Below are positions 18,499-26,843 of a stretch of 33,513 nt of DNA, piece after piece; positions within the stretch are counted from its first letter, which is position 1; every line of letters starts with the position of its first letter. This DNA is from Vulcanimicrobiota bacterium. Lineage in GTDB: Bacteria; Vulcanimicrobiota; Vulcanimicrobiia; Eremiobacterales; Eremiobacteraceae. Below the pieces are notes generated by a model that did no database searches, had not been told where the DNA came from, and was given only the letters and a program-made list of their open reading frames with translations. Position numbers and translations under genes: made by a program. The stretch spans positions 1 to 33,513 of the forward strand of contig JACRUD010000172.1 of the NCBI GenBank assembly GCA_014304875.1. Reading direction: 5' to 3'.

Positions 18499-19837
18499 GT
18501 CGTGACTCCTCCGCCAGAGCTTGGCTCAACCGACGGATGTCGGAGGCCGACGTCAGCTCGGTCGCGCAGACCAAGAGGCTCGCCGGCAGTTGCGGGTAGA
18601 AGCGCGAAAGCGGCAGACCAGCCAAAATCCCGCGGCGTTGCAGGCTATCGGCCACGTCTGCTGCCGGCAGCGGCAGATCCACCACGAATTCGTTGAAGAA
18701 CGCAGACGTCGAGCGAATCGATATGCCCTCAACCTCCCGCAGCGCCTCCGCCAGCTGGCGCGCGCGCTTCAGATTGGATACCGCAATGGCTCGCAGGCCC
18801 TTGGCGCCGACCGTGGCCAGATAAACAGTCACGATAAGAGCGCAAAGCGCCTGATTCGTGCAGATATTGGAAGTCGCCAGCTCTCGGCGGATGTGCTGCT
18901 CGCGTCCCTGTAGGGTCAAGACGTACGCGCGTCTTCCGTCGACATCGGTCGTTTCGCCGACCAGCCTTCCCGGCAACCTGCGAACGTGCTCTTTCGTGGC
19001 CGCAACGAAGCCGCAGTAAGGCCCACCGTACCCAAGCGGCAGCCCCAATGACTGTGCCTCGCCGACCGCGACGTCCACCCCGGATTCGCCCGGCGATTTC
19101 AAGACCGCGAGCGAAAGCGCTTCGGCGATCACTTGAATGCTCAGCGCGCCGCAATTCTTGGAAAGGCGCGACCAAGGCTTCATATCTTCGACACATCCGA
19201 AAAAGTTGGGGCTTTGAATGACGACGGCCGCAGGCGCTTGCGAGCCCGACGGCAGCTCACCCGGCTGGACGGTCACGCCGGCTACGTCGAACTCGAGTTC
19301 ATCGATCTGAATCCCCATGCCGGCTGCGTACGTGCTCAGGACGGCGCGGTAGAGCGGGTGGACCGCCCTGCTCACGGCCACCCGCCGGCGGCCCGTCGCA
19401 TTGGCAGCCATGATGACGCCCTCCAAGAGCGCCGTCGCGCCGTCGTAGACGGAGGCGTTGCTGACGTCCAGCCCGGTGAGAAGGCAGATGTAGGTCTGCC
19501 ACTCGTAGATGGCCTGCAGGCTGCCCTGGCTGGCCTCCGCTTGGTAAGGCGTGTATGCGGTGAGAAATTCGGAACGGGTCGCAAACCACGGCACGGCGGG
19601 CGGTATGTAGTGGCGGTAAGCGCCGGCGCCTAGAAAGCAAGGCATGGTGCTTGCCTGGTTCGCGCTCGCCAAAGACCGCAGGAACGTATACGCGTCCGAC
19701 TCCGCCATGGGAGGCGCGAGGCCGAGCGACTGCCTTATTTCTAACCCTGGAGGGGGGGCGGACAGCGCTTCGAGCGAGGGCTCCCCGATTACGTCCAGCA
19801 TCGCCCTGACGTCGCTGTCGGTGTGCGGCGCGTACAT
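18479..19837 (-). CDS. gcvPA: Glycine dehydrogenase (decarboxylating) subunit 1
   Basis: FLGAGAYRHYIPPAVPWFATRSEFLTAYTPYQAEASQGSLQAIYEWQTYICLLTGLDVSNASVYDGATALLE. Confidence 0.97.
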   Translation of the reverse strand: MYAPHTDSDVRAMLDVIGEPSLEALSAPPPGLEIRQSLGLAPPMAESDAYTFLRSLASANQASTMPCFLGAGAYRHYIPPAVPWFATRSEFLTAYTPYQAEASQGSLQAIYEWQTYICLLTGLDVSNASVYDGATALLEGVIMAANATGRRRVAVSRAVHPLYRAVLSTYAAGMGIQIDELEFDVAGVTVQPGELPSGSQAPAAVVIQSPNFFGCVEDMKPWSRLSKNCGALSIQVIAEALSLAVLKSPGESGVDVAVGEAQSLGLPLGYGGPYCGFVAATKEHVRRLPGRLVGETTDVDGRRAYVLTLQGREQHIRRELATSNICTNQALCALIVTVYLATVGAKGLRAIAVSNLKRARQLAEALREVEGISIRSTSAFFNEFVVDLPLPAADVADSLQRRGILAGLPLSRFYPQLPASLLVCATELTSASDIRRLSQALAEESRHAVAAV

Positions 19838-19845
19838 GTGAGATA

Positions 19846-20256
19846 TTAGGTCGCGTGCGGCTGGGCGTCGAGCAGCGCGTCGTACTCGCTTGCGGCCAGC
19901 AAACCTTGGGAGGCGTCGCCGTCGACCGTCACCTTGATCAGCCAGCCCGCCCCGTAAGGATCACCGTTGACGGTGGCGGGATCGCTGTCGACCGTCGCAT
20001 TGACCTCCATCACCGTCCCCGAGACGGGGGCGTAGATATCGGAGACCGCCTTGACCGATTCGACGACTCCCATCGTCTTCGATCGCTCGATGCGTGCGCC
20101 GGTCTTCGGCATCTCGACATAGACGATATCCCCAAGCGACGATTGCGCGTAGTCGGTAATGCCGATCGTGGCGGTGTCGGAGTCGACCTTCACCCACTCA
20201 TGTTCTTTTGTGTACAACCTGTCCGCTGGCTGGCCCACGCTAGGTCCTCCTGACAT
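19846..20256 (-). CDS. gcvH: Glycine cleavage system H protein
   Basis: YTKEHEWVKVDSDTATIGITDYAQSSLGDIVYVEMPKTGARIERSKTMGVVESVKAVSDIYAPVSG with lipoyl-lysine motif ESVKA; ATG at 20256. Confidence 0.97.
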   Translation of the reverse strand: MSGGPSVGQPADRLYTKEHEWVKVDSDTATIGITDYAQSSLGDIVYVEMPKTGARIERSKTMGVVESVKAVSDIYAPVSGTVMEVNATVDSDPATVNGDPYGAGWLIKVTVDGDASQGLLAASEYDALLDAQPHAT

Positions 20257-21361
20257 TGGCGGCTTTTTCTCGTCTGTAAAAAGGTAGCGGAACGACGGTG
20301 CCGCCATGGCGCTGGTCGCGGATCTGCACCTCGACCTTTGTCCCGACGGCCGCAAAACGCTCGCCGACCAGCGCCGTGGCGATGTTCTTGCCGCCAAGCG
20401 CGGGAGCCGGCGAGCCGCTGCGCACTTCTCCGGCCAGCACTCCATCCGCGTACACGGAGTATCCGGCCCGCGCCGGGGCTCGACCGGCCATGATGACTCC
20501 GACGATCCTGTCGTAGTCACCGGCCGCCTTTTGCAGCGCCAAAGCGTCCTTGCCCACAAATGACGGTTTATCGAGTTTGACCACCCAGTCCAAACCGGCC
20601 ATGAGCGGAGTGATTTGCTCGGTCAGCTCGTGGCCGTAAAGCGGCATGCCCGCTTCCAGCCGCAAGACGTCGCGGGCGCCGAGGCCAACCGGTCGAACGC
20701 CCAGTCCTACGCCCGCACTCAAGAAACGGTCCCAAAGGCCGAGCGCAAAACGTTCCTCGACGAACAGTTCGAAGCCGTCCTCGCCTGTATAGCCGGTCCG
20801 CGCTATTTCCGCCGGGACGCCTGCCACGTCGGCTTCCATCGCGTAGTAGTAACGGAGCGCGCCGACATCTGCGTCGACGAACGGCGCGAGCAGCTCCACG
20901 GAGCGCGGGCCCTGAATCGCGATCAGAGCGTATTGCGGCGTCCGCTTCGTCAGCGTGATGCCGAAATGAGCGCGAGCGGATAGCCAGTCCCAAATCTTTT
21001 GGGTATTCGAGGCGTTCACGACGATGAGCCAACGTTGCGGGAGACGGTAGATGATGGCATCGTCGAGCGCGCCGCCCGACTCCGCCGTAAAGATGTTATA
21101 GCGAGCTTGGTTGGGTCGCATGCTTGCGACCGCATTTGACGTCAAGCCGTCGAGCCAAGCCTCGACCCCCGTTCCCGTCGCAACCAGTTGACCCATGTGC
21201 GAGAGGTCGAACATCCCCGCTGCGGTTCGCACGGCGTTATGTTCGTCGATGATTCCGGTGTATTGAATGGGCATAAGAAATCCCCCGAAGGGGGATATCT
21301 TTGCGCCAAGCTTGACGTGGGCGCCGTGCAGCGGAGTGCGCCCGTGAGTCGCAGCGATCAC
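20240..21361 (-). CDS. gcvT: Aminomethyltransferase (glycine cleavage T protein)
   Basis: PLHGAHVKLGAKISPFGGFLMPIQYTGIIDEHNAVRTAAGMFDLSHMGQ...RTGYTGEDGFELF...GLGARDVLRLEAGMPLYGHEL. Confidence 0.97.
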   Translation of the reverse strand: MIAATHGRTPLHGAHVKLGAKISPFGGFLMPIQYTGIIDEHNAVRTAAGMFDLSHMGQLVATGTGVEAWLDGLTSNAVASMRPNQARYNIFTAESGGALDDAIIYRLPQRWLIVVNASNTQKIWDWLSARAHFGITLTKRTPQYALIAIQGPRSVELLAPFVDADVGALRYYYAMEADVAGVPAEIARTGYTGEDGFELFVEERFALGLWDRFLSAGVGLGVRPVGLGARDVLRLEAGMPLYGHELTEQITPLMAGLDWVVKLDKPSFVGKDALALQKAAGDYDRIVGVIMAGRAPARAGYSVYADGVLAGEVRSGSPAPALGGKNIATALVGERFAAVGTKVEVQIRDQRHGGTVVPLPFYRREKAANVRRT

Positions 21362-21400
21362 CGCTTGTTCTTCGGCGGGTTCGCCGAAGCGTCCTAGCCC

Positions 21401-22057
21401 CTAGCCTCCAGCGCGCCAGCCGAGTATTTTGGCAGCGAGGGCCGTTCTCGTTCGAACCCGCAGCTTCGCGAAAACTCGTTTAAGGTGGTCTTCGACCGTG
21501 TACTCTGCTAAGAACAGTTCTTCGGCTATCCGCCGGTTGGAATATCCGTAGAGGACGAGCACGACGACATCGCACTCGCGCGGCGTTAGAGCGTACCTTT
21601 GAAGATTCGAAGAGACTGCATCGCGTCGCTCGACCCGTTCTAAGACGAGCATCAAGTGCGAACCGTCCGCGGCGGCCATGACGCACGCGCGCACGCATAT
21701 GTCGGGGGTCAACAGCGCTAAAGACGTATCGCTGCGGTGACGTAACCGCCGCCGTAGTTCGGGAACTAAGGCGGCGAGGCCGGCTGAAAGATCTCCGCCT
21801 GGCCGCAATTCGATATCGCTGTCGGGAATGCGCTGCAAGAGCTTGGCCGCCGGCGCGTTGAGCATGACCACTCGATCCGCCCCGTCGATGATGACGGAAG
21901 CAGGCATGAGCCGATGCCGGGCGTCGCCAAGCGACACGGCTGGGCGCATGTCGACCGGCGGCTTTCCCGTTGACTGGGGAGCTACCATGTGCCAGCGAAC
22001 TCTGCACGATCGGAGACCGCTTGCTGTCCCGCTTTGCAACCGATGGGGCTGCGCCAT
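21401..22057 (-). CDS. LuxR-type HTH transcriptional regulator with N-terminal PAS-like region
   Basis: C-terminal YALTPRECDVVVLVLYGYSNRRIAEELFLAEYTVEDHLKRVFAKLRVRTRTALAAKI (LuxR HTH); N-terminus VIIDGADRVVMLNAPAAKLL PAS-like. Start may be ATG 21949. Confidence 0.85.
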   Translation of the reverse strand: MAQPHRLQSGTASGLRSCRVRWHMVAPQSTGKPPVDMRPAVSLGDARHRLMPASVIIDGADRVVMLNAPAAKLLQRIPDSDIELRPGGDLSAGLAALVPELRRRLRHRSDTSLALLTPDICVRACVMAAADGSHLMLVLERVERRDAVSSNLQRYALTPRECDVVVLVLYGYSNRRIAEELFLAEYTVEDHLKRVFAKLRVRTRTALAAKILGWRAGG

Positions 22058-22286
22058 CGGGGCCGGCTCCTTTGGCTGTTCCTCGTAGGCAAATGCCCGC
22101 AGTTCGCTAGCATTAATGCGCTCGTCCGACGCCTTTCCTCTTGTTTATATGGGGCTTCCCCTGATTTCCGGGGTACCTGAGCATTGCTACCTATGGTATA
22201 ACGCATACACTAGTCCGGATGGTGCGCTTCGACTAGGGGCTAAAGTTAGTGCAGCACCGGCAAAAGGCTGAACGGGGAACAAAGCC

Positions 22287-22919
22287 ATGAGACCTGTGCG
22301 ACTGGCAGTCATCGAGCAGCAAGCTCTGTTTCGCAAGAGTCTTTGTCAGCTGGTTGCCAAAGACGAACGCTTTTTCATCGTTCCAGAGTGCGTGGAATCA
22401 TGCGAGCTGTCGCGCATCGCCGCCGGGAAGCCCGATCTGGTTCTGCTGGACGTCGATTTCCACAAAGGCGATCCCGTTGACGCCGTCAAGTATCTGCGCG
22501 AGTCGCAGCCCAATGTCAAGATCTGCCTGCTGTCGATGCACGCCCAACAGGACCTTCTGGCTCGCAGCCTCATCTTCGGCGTCGAGGGATACGTCATCAA
22601 AGACATCGCCCCGGCGGATTTGAACCGGGCACTGCTGATGATTTTCGGCGGCGACGTCTACGTCGATCCGCGGCTTGCGGGCAACATGCTGCGCCGCCTG
22701 AGCACTCGACGTTACCGCAGCGATCCGACGGAGCTGTCGGACCGCGAGACCGACGTCATCCGGCTCATCGCCTTAGGCCTTTCGAACAAGCAGATTTCGG
22801 AAAAGCTCTTCTTGAGCGAAAAGACCGTGAAGAACCATATCAGCCGCATCTTCAGCAAACTCAACGTCACGGCTCGCACCCAAGCCGCTATCCACGCGAT
22901 AAAGAACGGCATCGTCTAG
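22287..22919 (+). CDS. NarL/FixJ-family response regulator with atypical receiver domain
   Basis: [16 protein letters not shown]...[10 protein letters not shown]...GYVIKDI... receiver and [55 protein letters not shown]. Confidence 0.9.
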   Translation: MRPVRLAVIEQQALFRKSLCQLVAKDERFFIVPECVESCELSRIAAGKPDLVLLDVDFHKGDPVDAVKYLRESQPNVKICLLSMHAQQDLLARSLIFGVEGYVIKDIAPADLNRALLMIFGGDVYVDPRLAGNMLRRLSTRRYRSDPTELSDRETDVIRLIALGLSNKQISEKLFLSEKTVKNHISRIFSKLNVTARTQAAIHAIKNGIV

Positions 22920-22936
22920 CAGATCTCTGCTTTCTT
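22918..22936 (+). terminator. Weak candidate intrinsic terminator after the first response regulator
   Basis: AGCAG-ATCT-CTGCT followed by TTCTT, overlapping the TAG stop codon; short stem. Confidence 0.25.
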
Positions 22937-23127
22937 AGGGACGAAAGTCCGCGCTGCAATTAAGGCAGCGGTTGCATCGACGCGGGCGACTCGAAGTGTT
23001 AAGGTTGGGAAGGCGCGCCTTAGACCCGCCGGCTTGCGCATTTTCGTCGCGCGCCTTTGCCCCCGGGGAGGTCGATTGCAGGTGAGCTCAGCCTCACGGC
23101 GATGCGGTCGCGCGGAAGGGGAGAACG

Positions 23128-23754
23128 CTGAGAGTCGCCGTCATCGTACCGCAGGGAGTGTTCCGTTCATCGTTGTGCGCCGCTATAGCGCAATGCCCTG
23201 ACATAGAGCCCCTTGGGCTGGCGACGGTTCCGGACGATTCCTTCTCCACGGCCCCGGACGTCGCGGTCTTGGACTTGGACTTCCAATCCGATAACCATCG
23301 CGATTTGTTGCGACGTCTGCGCGGCATCGCGCCAAACGTCAAGGTTTGTGCGCTCGCCTTTCAGTCGCTGCCCGCAACCATCCGTCAGTGCCTGAACCTG
23401 GGCGCCGGCGGGTTTCTCCTGAAAGATTGCACGGTTGAAGAATTGTGCAGGGCCATCCGAGCCGTCGCACGCGACGAAGTGTTTATCGATCCGCGGGTGG
23501 CGGGCGCGCTGCTCCGACGCGACGACGAGCGAGCGGTGCCGGGGCCGTGGTCCCTATCCGAGCGAGAGGTAGACGTGATCCGGCTGATCGCGGTCGGACT
23601 GACAAACCGGCAAATCGCAAGCGATCTTCGGCTCAGCGAAAAGACCGTGAAGAACCACGTCTCGCATATCTTCCGCAAGCTTAAGGTGACCGCCCGCACG
23701 CAAGCCGCGATTCAGGCGATAGCGGAGGGGTTGCTTCGGCCGGTCGGGGCGTGA
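23128..23754 (+). CDS. NarL/FixJ-family response regulator with degenerate receiver domain (paralogue of 22287-22919)
   Basis: From putative CTG start at 23128 (preceded by AAGGGGAG): LRVAVIVPQGVFRSSL...PDVAVLDLDFQ...GFLLKDC...; [52 protein letters not shown]. The listed ORF starts at GTG 23158, which truncates beta1. Confidence 0.86.
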   Translation: MRVAVIVPQGVFRSSLCAAIAQCPDIEPLGLATVPDDSFSTAPDVAVLDLDFQSDNHRDLLRRLRGIAPNVKVCALAFQSLPATIRQCLNLGAGGFLLKDCTVEELCRAIRAVARDEVFIDPRVAGALLRRDDERAVPGPWSLSEREVDVIRLIAVGLTNRQIASDLRLSEKTVKNHVSHIFRKLKVTARTQAAIQAIAEGLLRPVGA

Positions 23755-23760
23755 GAGCCG

Positions 23761-24663
23761 CTACGGGCCCTGCGCCGCGTCTTGGGCGTAGGCATCTCTG
23801 AGGAACTTCGGCAGCGAGAACATCCGGACGTGGGCCTCGGCGTCGTAGTAGCGCAGGCCGCAGGCGCGCGAATGAGCGTCGACGAGCGCCGCGAAGGCGG
23901 CCTCTCTGGGCGGGACGCGGCTTCCGCATAGCGCGAATCCCCACTCGGTATCGAAGGCCGGAACGTACACCGAATACGGTGCCACGCTTTTGAAAACCCG
24001 CCCGAGCGTGGCGATCATACGGGCATGCAGATGAAAGTTGTGGGGCCCGGCCGTTGAGGCTTGCAGCGCGAAAACGCCGCCCGCCGTCAGACGTTCGCGG
24101 ATGCGCGCGTAAAATTCGGCGGTGTGCATATCTCGCGAAGGTGAATCGTCTCGCGGTTCCGTCAGGTCGCTGATGATGACGTCGAATCGCTCGCCGCTCG
24201 ACTCGACGTATGCCTTTGCATCGCCTACGACAACCTCCGCCCGCGGATCGTCTAAAGCGCCGGCGCTCCATTCCGGCAGAAAACGCCGGCACAAGCTGAC
24301 GACCTCGCCATCGATGTCCACCATCGTGGCCTTGACGACGCTTTGGACCTTGAGCACTTCGCGTAGCGTCGCGCCCTCGCCGCCGCCCAGAACGAGAACC
24401 CGAGCAGGGGCTGACACCGCCGCGCAGGCCGGATGGACGAGCGACTCGTGATACAGACCTTCGTCCAACGCAGAGCTCTGCGTGTCTCCGTCCAGGACGA
24501 GCATCTTCCCGAACAGCGAGCTTTGGACGATGGCGTACGATTGGTACGAAGAGCGGCCTTGCGCTATGGTTGCGGTCAGCGCATGCGCGTGAACTTCGCC
24601 GTCTGCAACCTGCTCAACGTACCACTGAGAGTCTGCGGTCTTTGGCAATCGCTTCGATCCCAT
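23761..24663 (-). CDS. speE: Polyamine aminopropyltransferase (spermidine synthase)
   Basis: MLVLDGDTQSSALDEGLYHESLVHPA...VLVLGGGEGATLREVLK...VDIDGEVVSLCRRFLPE...DVIISDLTEPRDDSPSRDMHTAEFY; ATG at 24663. Confidence 0.95.
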   Translation of the reverse strand: MGSKRLPKTADSQWYVEQVADGEVHAHALTATIAQGRSSYQSYAIVQSSLFGKMLVLDGDTQSSALDEGLYHESLVHPACAAVSAPARVLVLGGGEGATLREVLKVQSVVKATMVDIDGEVVSLCRRFLPEWSAGALDDPRAEVVVGDAKAYVESSGERFDVIISDLTEPRDDSPSRDMHTAEFYARIRERLTAGGVFALQASTAGPHNFHLHARMIATLGRVFKSVAPYSVYVPAFDTEWGFALCGSRVPPREAAFAALVDAHSRACGLRYYDAEAHVRMFSLPKFLRDAYAQDAAQGP

Positions 24664-25051
24664 CCGAGCGCCTGCCCACAACGTGCCCGAAGACGCCCGC
24701 ATCGTTGGCTAAGCCGCGCCGCACTTCAGTGGTGAGCATCTGTTTGGCTTTGAACTGCATGGCGGCGTACCGGCAGGCCTTCCAAGGATCCGTGTGATCG
24801 CCGCACGTGTAGATGTCCATCGCCGCGTACCCATACTCGGGCCAGGTATGGATGGACAGGTGCGATTCCGCTATAACGACGACACCGCTCACGCCCTGAG
24901 GCGTGAAGCGGTGAAATGCGGTTTGCAACACCTCGGCGTTCGCCTGCTGCGCCGCGCCGACCAAGATCTTCGTTACTTTGTCGACGTCGCTTAAGATTTC
25001 CGCGTCACAGCCCGACAGTTCGACGATAATATGAGTCCCAAATGCCTTCAA
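24614..25051 (-). CDS. speD: S-adenosylmethionine decarboxylase proenzyme
   Basis: GTHIIVELSGCD...ESHLSIHTWPEYGYAAMDIYTCGDHTDPWKA; pyruvoyl-forming ESHLSIHTWPE motif. Confidence 0.97.
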   Translation of the reverse strand: MKAFGTHIIVELSGCDAEILSDVDKVTKILVGAAQQANAEVLQTAFHRFTPQGVSGVVVIAESHLSIHTWPEYGYAAMDIYTCGDHTDPWKACRYAAMQFKAKQMLTTEVRRGLANDAGVFGHVVGRRSDGIEAIAKDRRLSVVR

Positions 25052-25212
25052 CCATCCAGCCCCCTTCGGGTGAACGAGCAGGGAGATCCCACCTCCGAAC
25101 TTGACGGGTCATCGCCGCGCCGCGCGGCAGCCGCTCATCGACAACACATAATAGGGCATTTGGCCCGGTTTGTAAATACTCTGGCGCTGGGTGGTCGACA
25201 GACGGCCCGCGT

Positions 25213-25242
25213 TTGACGCTTGCCGACCTTCTATGTTACGAT
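25213..25242 (+). promoter_or_regulatory. Putative sigma70-type promoter for rplU
   Basis: TTGACG (25213-25218), 18-nt spacer, TACGAT (25237-25242), about 48 nt before rplU ATG. Confidence 0.5.
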
Positions 25243-25289
25243 TTGAGGCCGCGCGAGCCTTTATCGTCACAAAGGGGTGCCTGATTCCA

Positions 25290-25604
25290 ATGTATGCCGT
25301 CATCGAGGCAAACGGCCGCCCGATCACCGTCCGCGAAGGCGAGCGCATCCGGCTAGACCGAGTGGCCGGCCGCAAGGACGAACAGGTCGTCTTCAAGCGT
25401 GTCTTCTTAGCGCACGACGGCCAAGACCTAATCACCGCGCAGGGCCGCTTGAGCGGCGCGACCGTCGAAGCCCGCATCGTCCGCCAGGGCAAGGGCCGCA
25501 AAATCACCGTTTTTCATTACAAACCGAAAAAACGCATCCGCACGCGCACCGGGCACCGGCAGCCCGTCACCGAATTGAGGATTGAGAAAATCGTCCTCCC
25601 GTGA
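25290..25604 (+). CDS. rplU: 50S ribosomal protein L21
   Basis: MYAVIEANGRPITVREGERIRLDRV...VFLAHDGQDLITAQGRLSGATVEARIVRQGKGRKITVFHYKPKKRIRTRTGHRQPVTELRI. Confidence 0.96.
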   Translation: MYAVIEANGRPITVREGERIRLDRVAGRKDEQVVFKRVFLAHDGQDLITAQGRLSGATVEARIVRQGKGRKITVFHYKPKKRIRTRTGHRQPVTELRIEKIVLP

Positions 25605-25929
25605 CACCCCTCTTCGGATACGCATCCGCCGCCAAGGCGGGCGGTTCGTCGAGTTGCGCGTTCGCGGACATGCGGGGCTGGCGCCCGCCGGTCAGGATGT
25701 CGCATGCGCGGGCGTCAGCGCGCTCGTGCTTTCTGCGGCTTACGGGCTCCGGCGCCACTGCAGGGCGAGCGTCGATTTGACCGATCATCCGGCTGGAGAG
25801 TTCACGCTTCGCACGCGCGGAGGAGGCACGGCGGCGGCGGCGGTCCTGAATACCGCCGTTTCGGGCCTGCGAGCGATTGCACGGTCGTATCCTGGGTATG
25901 TGAAAGTAACTATCACCCGCGATGGCTGA
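25582..25929 (+). CDS. prp: Ribosomal-processing cysteine protease Prp (YsxB family)
   Basis: VRGHAGLAPAGQDVACAGVSALVLSAAYGL matches the Prp GHAGYA...G.DIVCAAVSAL motif; follows rplU. Exact start uncertain (TTG 25582 overlaps rplU). Confidence 0.88.
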   Translation: MRKSSSRDTPLRIRIRRQGGRFVELRVRGHAGLAPAGQDVACAGVSALVLSAAYGLRRHCRASVDLTDHPAGEFTLRTRGGGTAAAAVLNTAVSGLRAIARSYPGYVKVTITRDG

Positions 25930-26197
25930 CGGCCGAGGAGCGAGCATGGATTCGATGAGGGATATAAACCAGTCCGGCAACGCCGATTACGGCAGCGAAG
26001 AACGAATGGACGGCATGGACGGCGGCGGCGAGGGCAAGAAAACGTTGATGGCCGGAGTCATCGGCGCCGCCGTCGCGTCTGTCGGCTACATGATCTACAG
26101 CCGGCTCGAGGAGAGCCAAAAGCAAGCGATCCGCTCTTCGGTCACCAAGTTCGTCGAAGACAAAGTGGCTGACGTCCGGTCGCAGTTGAAGATCTGA
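25922..26197 (+). CDS. Small single-TM protein of unknown function (YtxH-like architecture)
   Basis: GKKTLMAGVIGAAVASVGYMIYSRLEESQKQAIRSSVTKFVEDKVADVRSQLKI: hydrophobic segment then amphipathic charged helix; ATG overlaps prp stop. Confidence 0.6.
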   Translation: MADGRGASMDSMRDINQSGNADYGSEERMDGMDGGGEGKKTLMAGVIGAAVASVGYMIYSRLEESQKQAIRSSVTKFVEDKVADVRSQLKI

Positions 26198-26223
26198 GCG
26201 ACCGCGCTGCTTAGCAGCCGGCC

Positions 26224-26841
26224 GTGTTCCAGCCCGGAAATCGGCCGATAGTCCACTCTGTGCGAACCCCTTTGGCAGCGGCCCTAGGCGCCCTATCTTT
26301 GTTGTTGTGGGCGTCCGGCGCCGCAGTGGGCGGCCAAGCGGGTCATACCAGAAGCGAAAGCGCCGAAGGCGTCGCGGCGTACGTCGCGGCCATCCGCTAC
26401 TTCAATCCCGGCATCGACGCGTACGACGCCTATCGTATCGTGACCGCTATCGGCCGCGAAGCACGCGCCGAAGGCGTCGATCCGCGACTTGTCGTCGCGA
26501 TCGTGGCGACGGAGAGCGGGTTCGATCGGACTGCGCGCAGCCGAGCGGGCGCGATGGGTCTCGGTCAGCTCATGCCCGAGACGGCGGCGGGCGACGGTCT
26601 GACGGACACTGCCGACATCGATCAAAACGTTCGCGGCACGGTCCTCACCCTGAGCGGGAACTTGCGCCATTACGGCCGTCTGCCGTTGCAGCGCCGCTAT
26701 GTCGATGCAATCGCGGCGTACAACGCTGGAACCGGGGCTGTCGACCGCTACGGCGGCGTGCCGCCATACGACGAGACGATTCGTTACGTCTGGAAGGTCG
26801 TCGTGTTGTGGAGGCGGCTGACCGGCTTGTCGTCGAGCTGA
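26224..26841 (+). CDS. Lytic transglycosylase (SLT domain), secreted
   Basis: GVDPRLVVAIVATESGFDRTARSRAGAMGLGQLMPETA...AIAAYNAGTGAVDRYGGVPPYDETIRYV; N-terminal hydrophobic signal-like segment. Confidence 0.94.
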   Translation: MFQPGNRPIVHSVRTPLAAALGALSLLLWASGAAVGGQAGHTRSESAEGVAAYVAAIRYFNPGIDAYDAYRIVTAIGREARAEGVDPRLVVAIVATESGFDRTARSRAGAMGLGQLMPETAAGDGLTDTADIDQNVRGTVLTLSGNLRHYGRLPLQRRYVDAIAAYNAGTGAVDRYGGVPPYDETIRYVWKVVVLWRRLTGLSSS

Positions 26842-26843
26842 AA

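Noticed and set aside
21362-21400. Glycine riboswitch upstream of gcvT
   Set aside because: The gap is only about 39 bp, too small for a glycine aptamer, and no typical motif was seen.
25255-25290. CCTTT-ATCGTCAC-AAAGG hairpin that could mask the rplU ribosome-binding site
   Set aside because: Only five base pairs, mostly A/T; too weak to claim as a regulatory element without conservation data.
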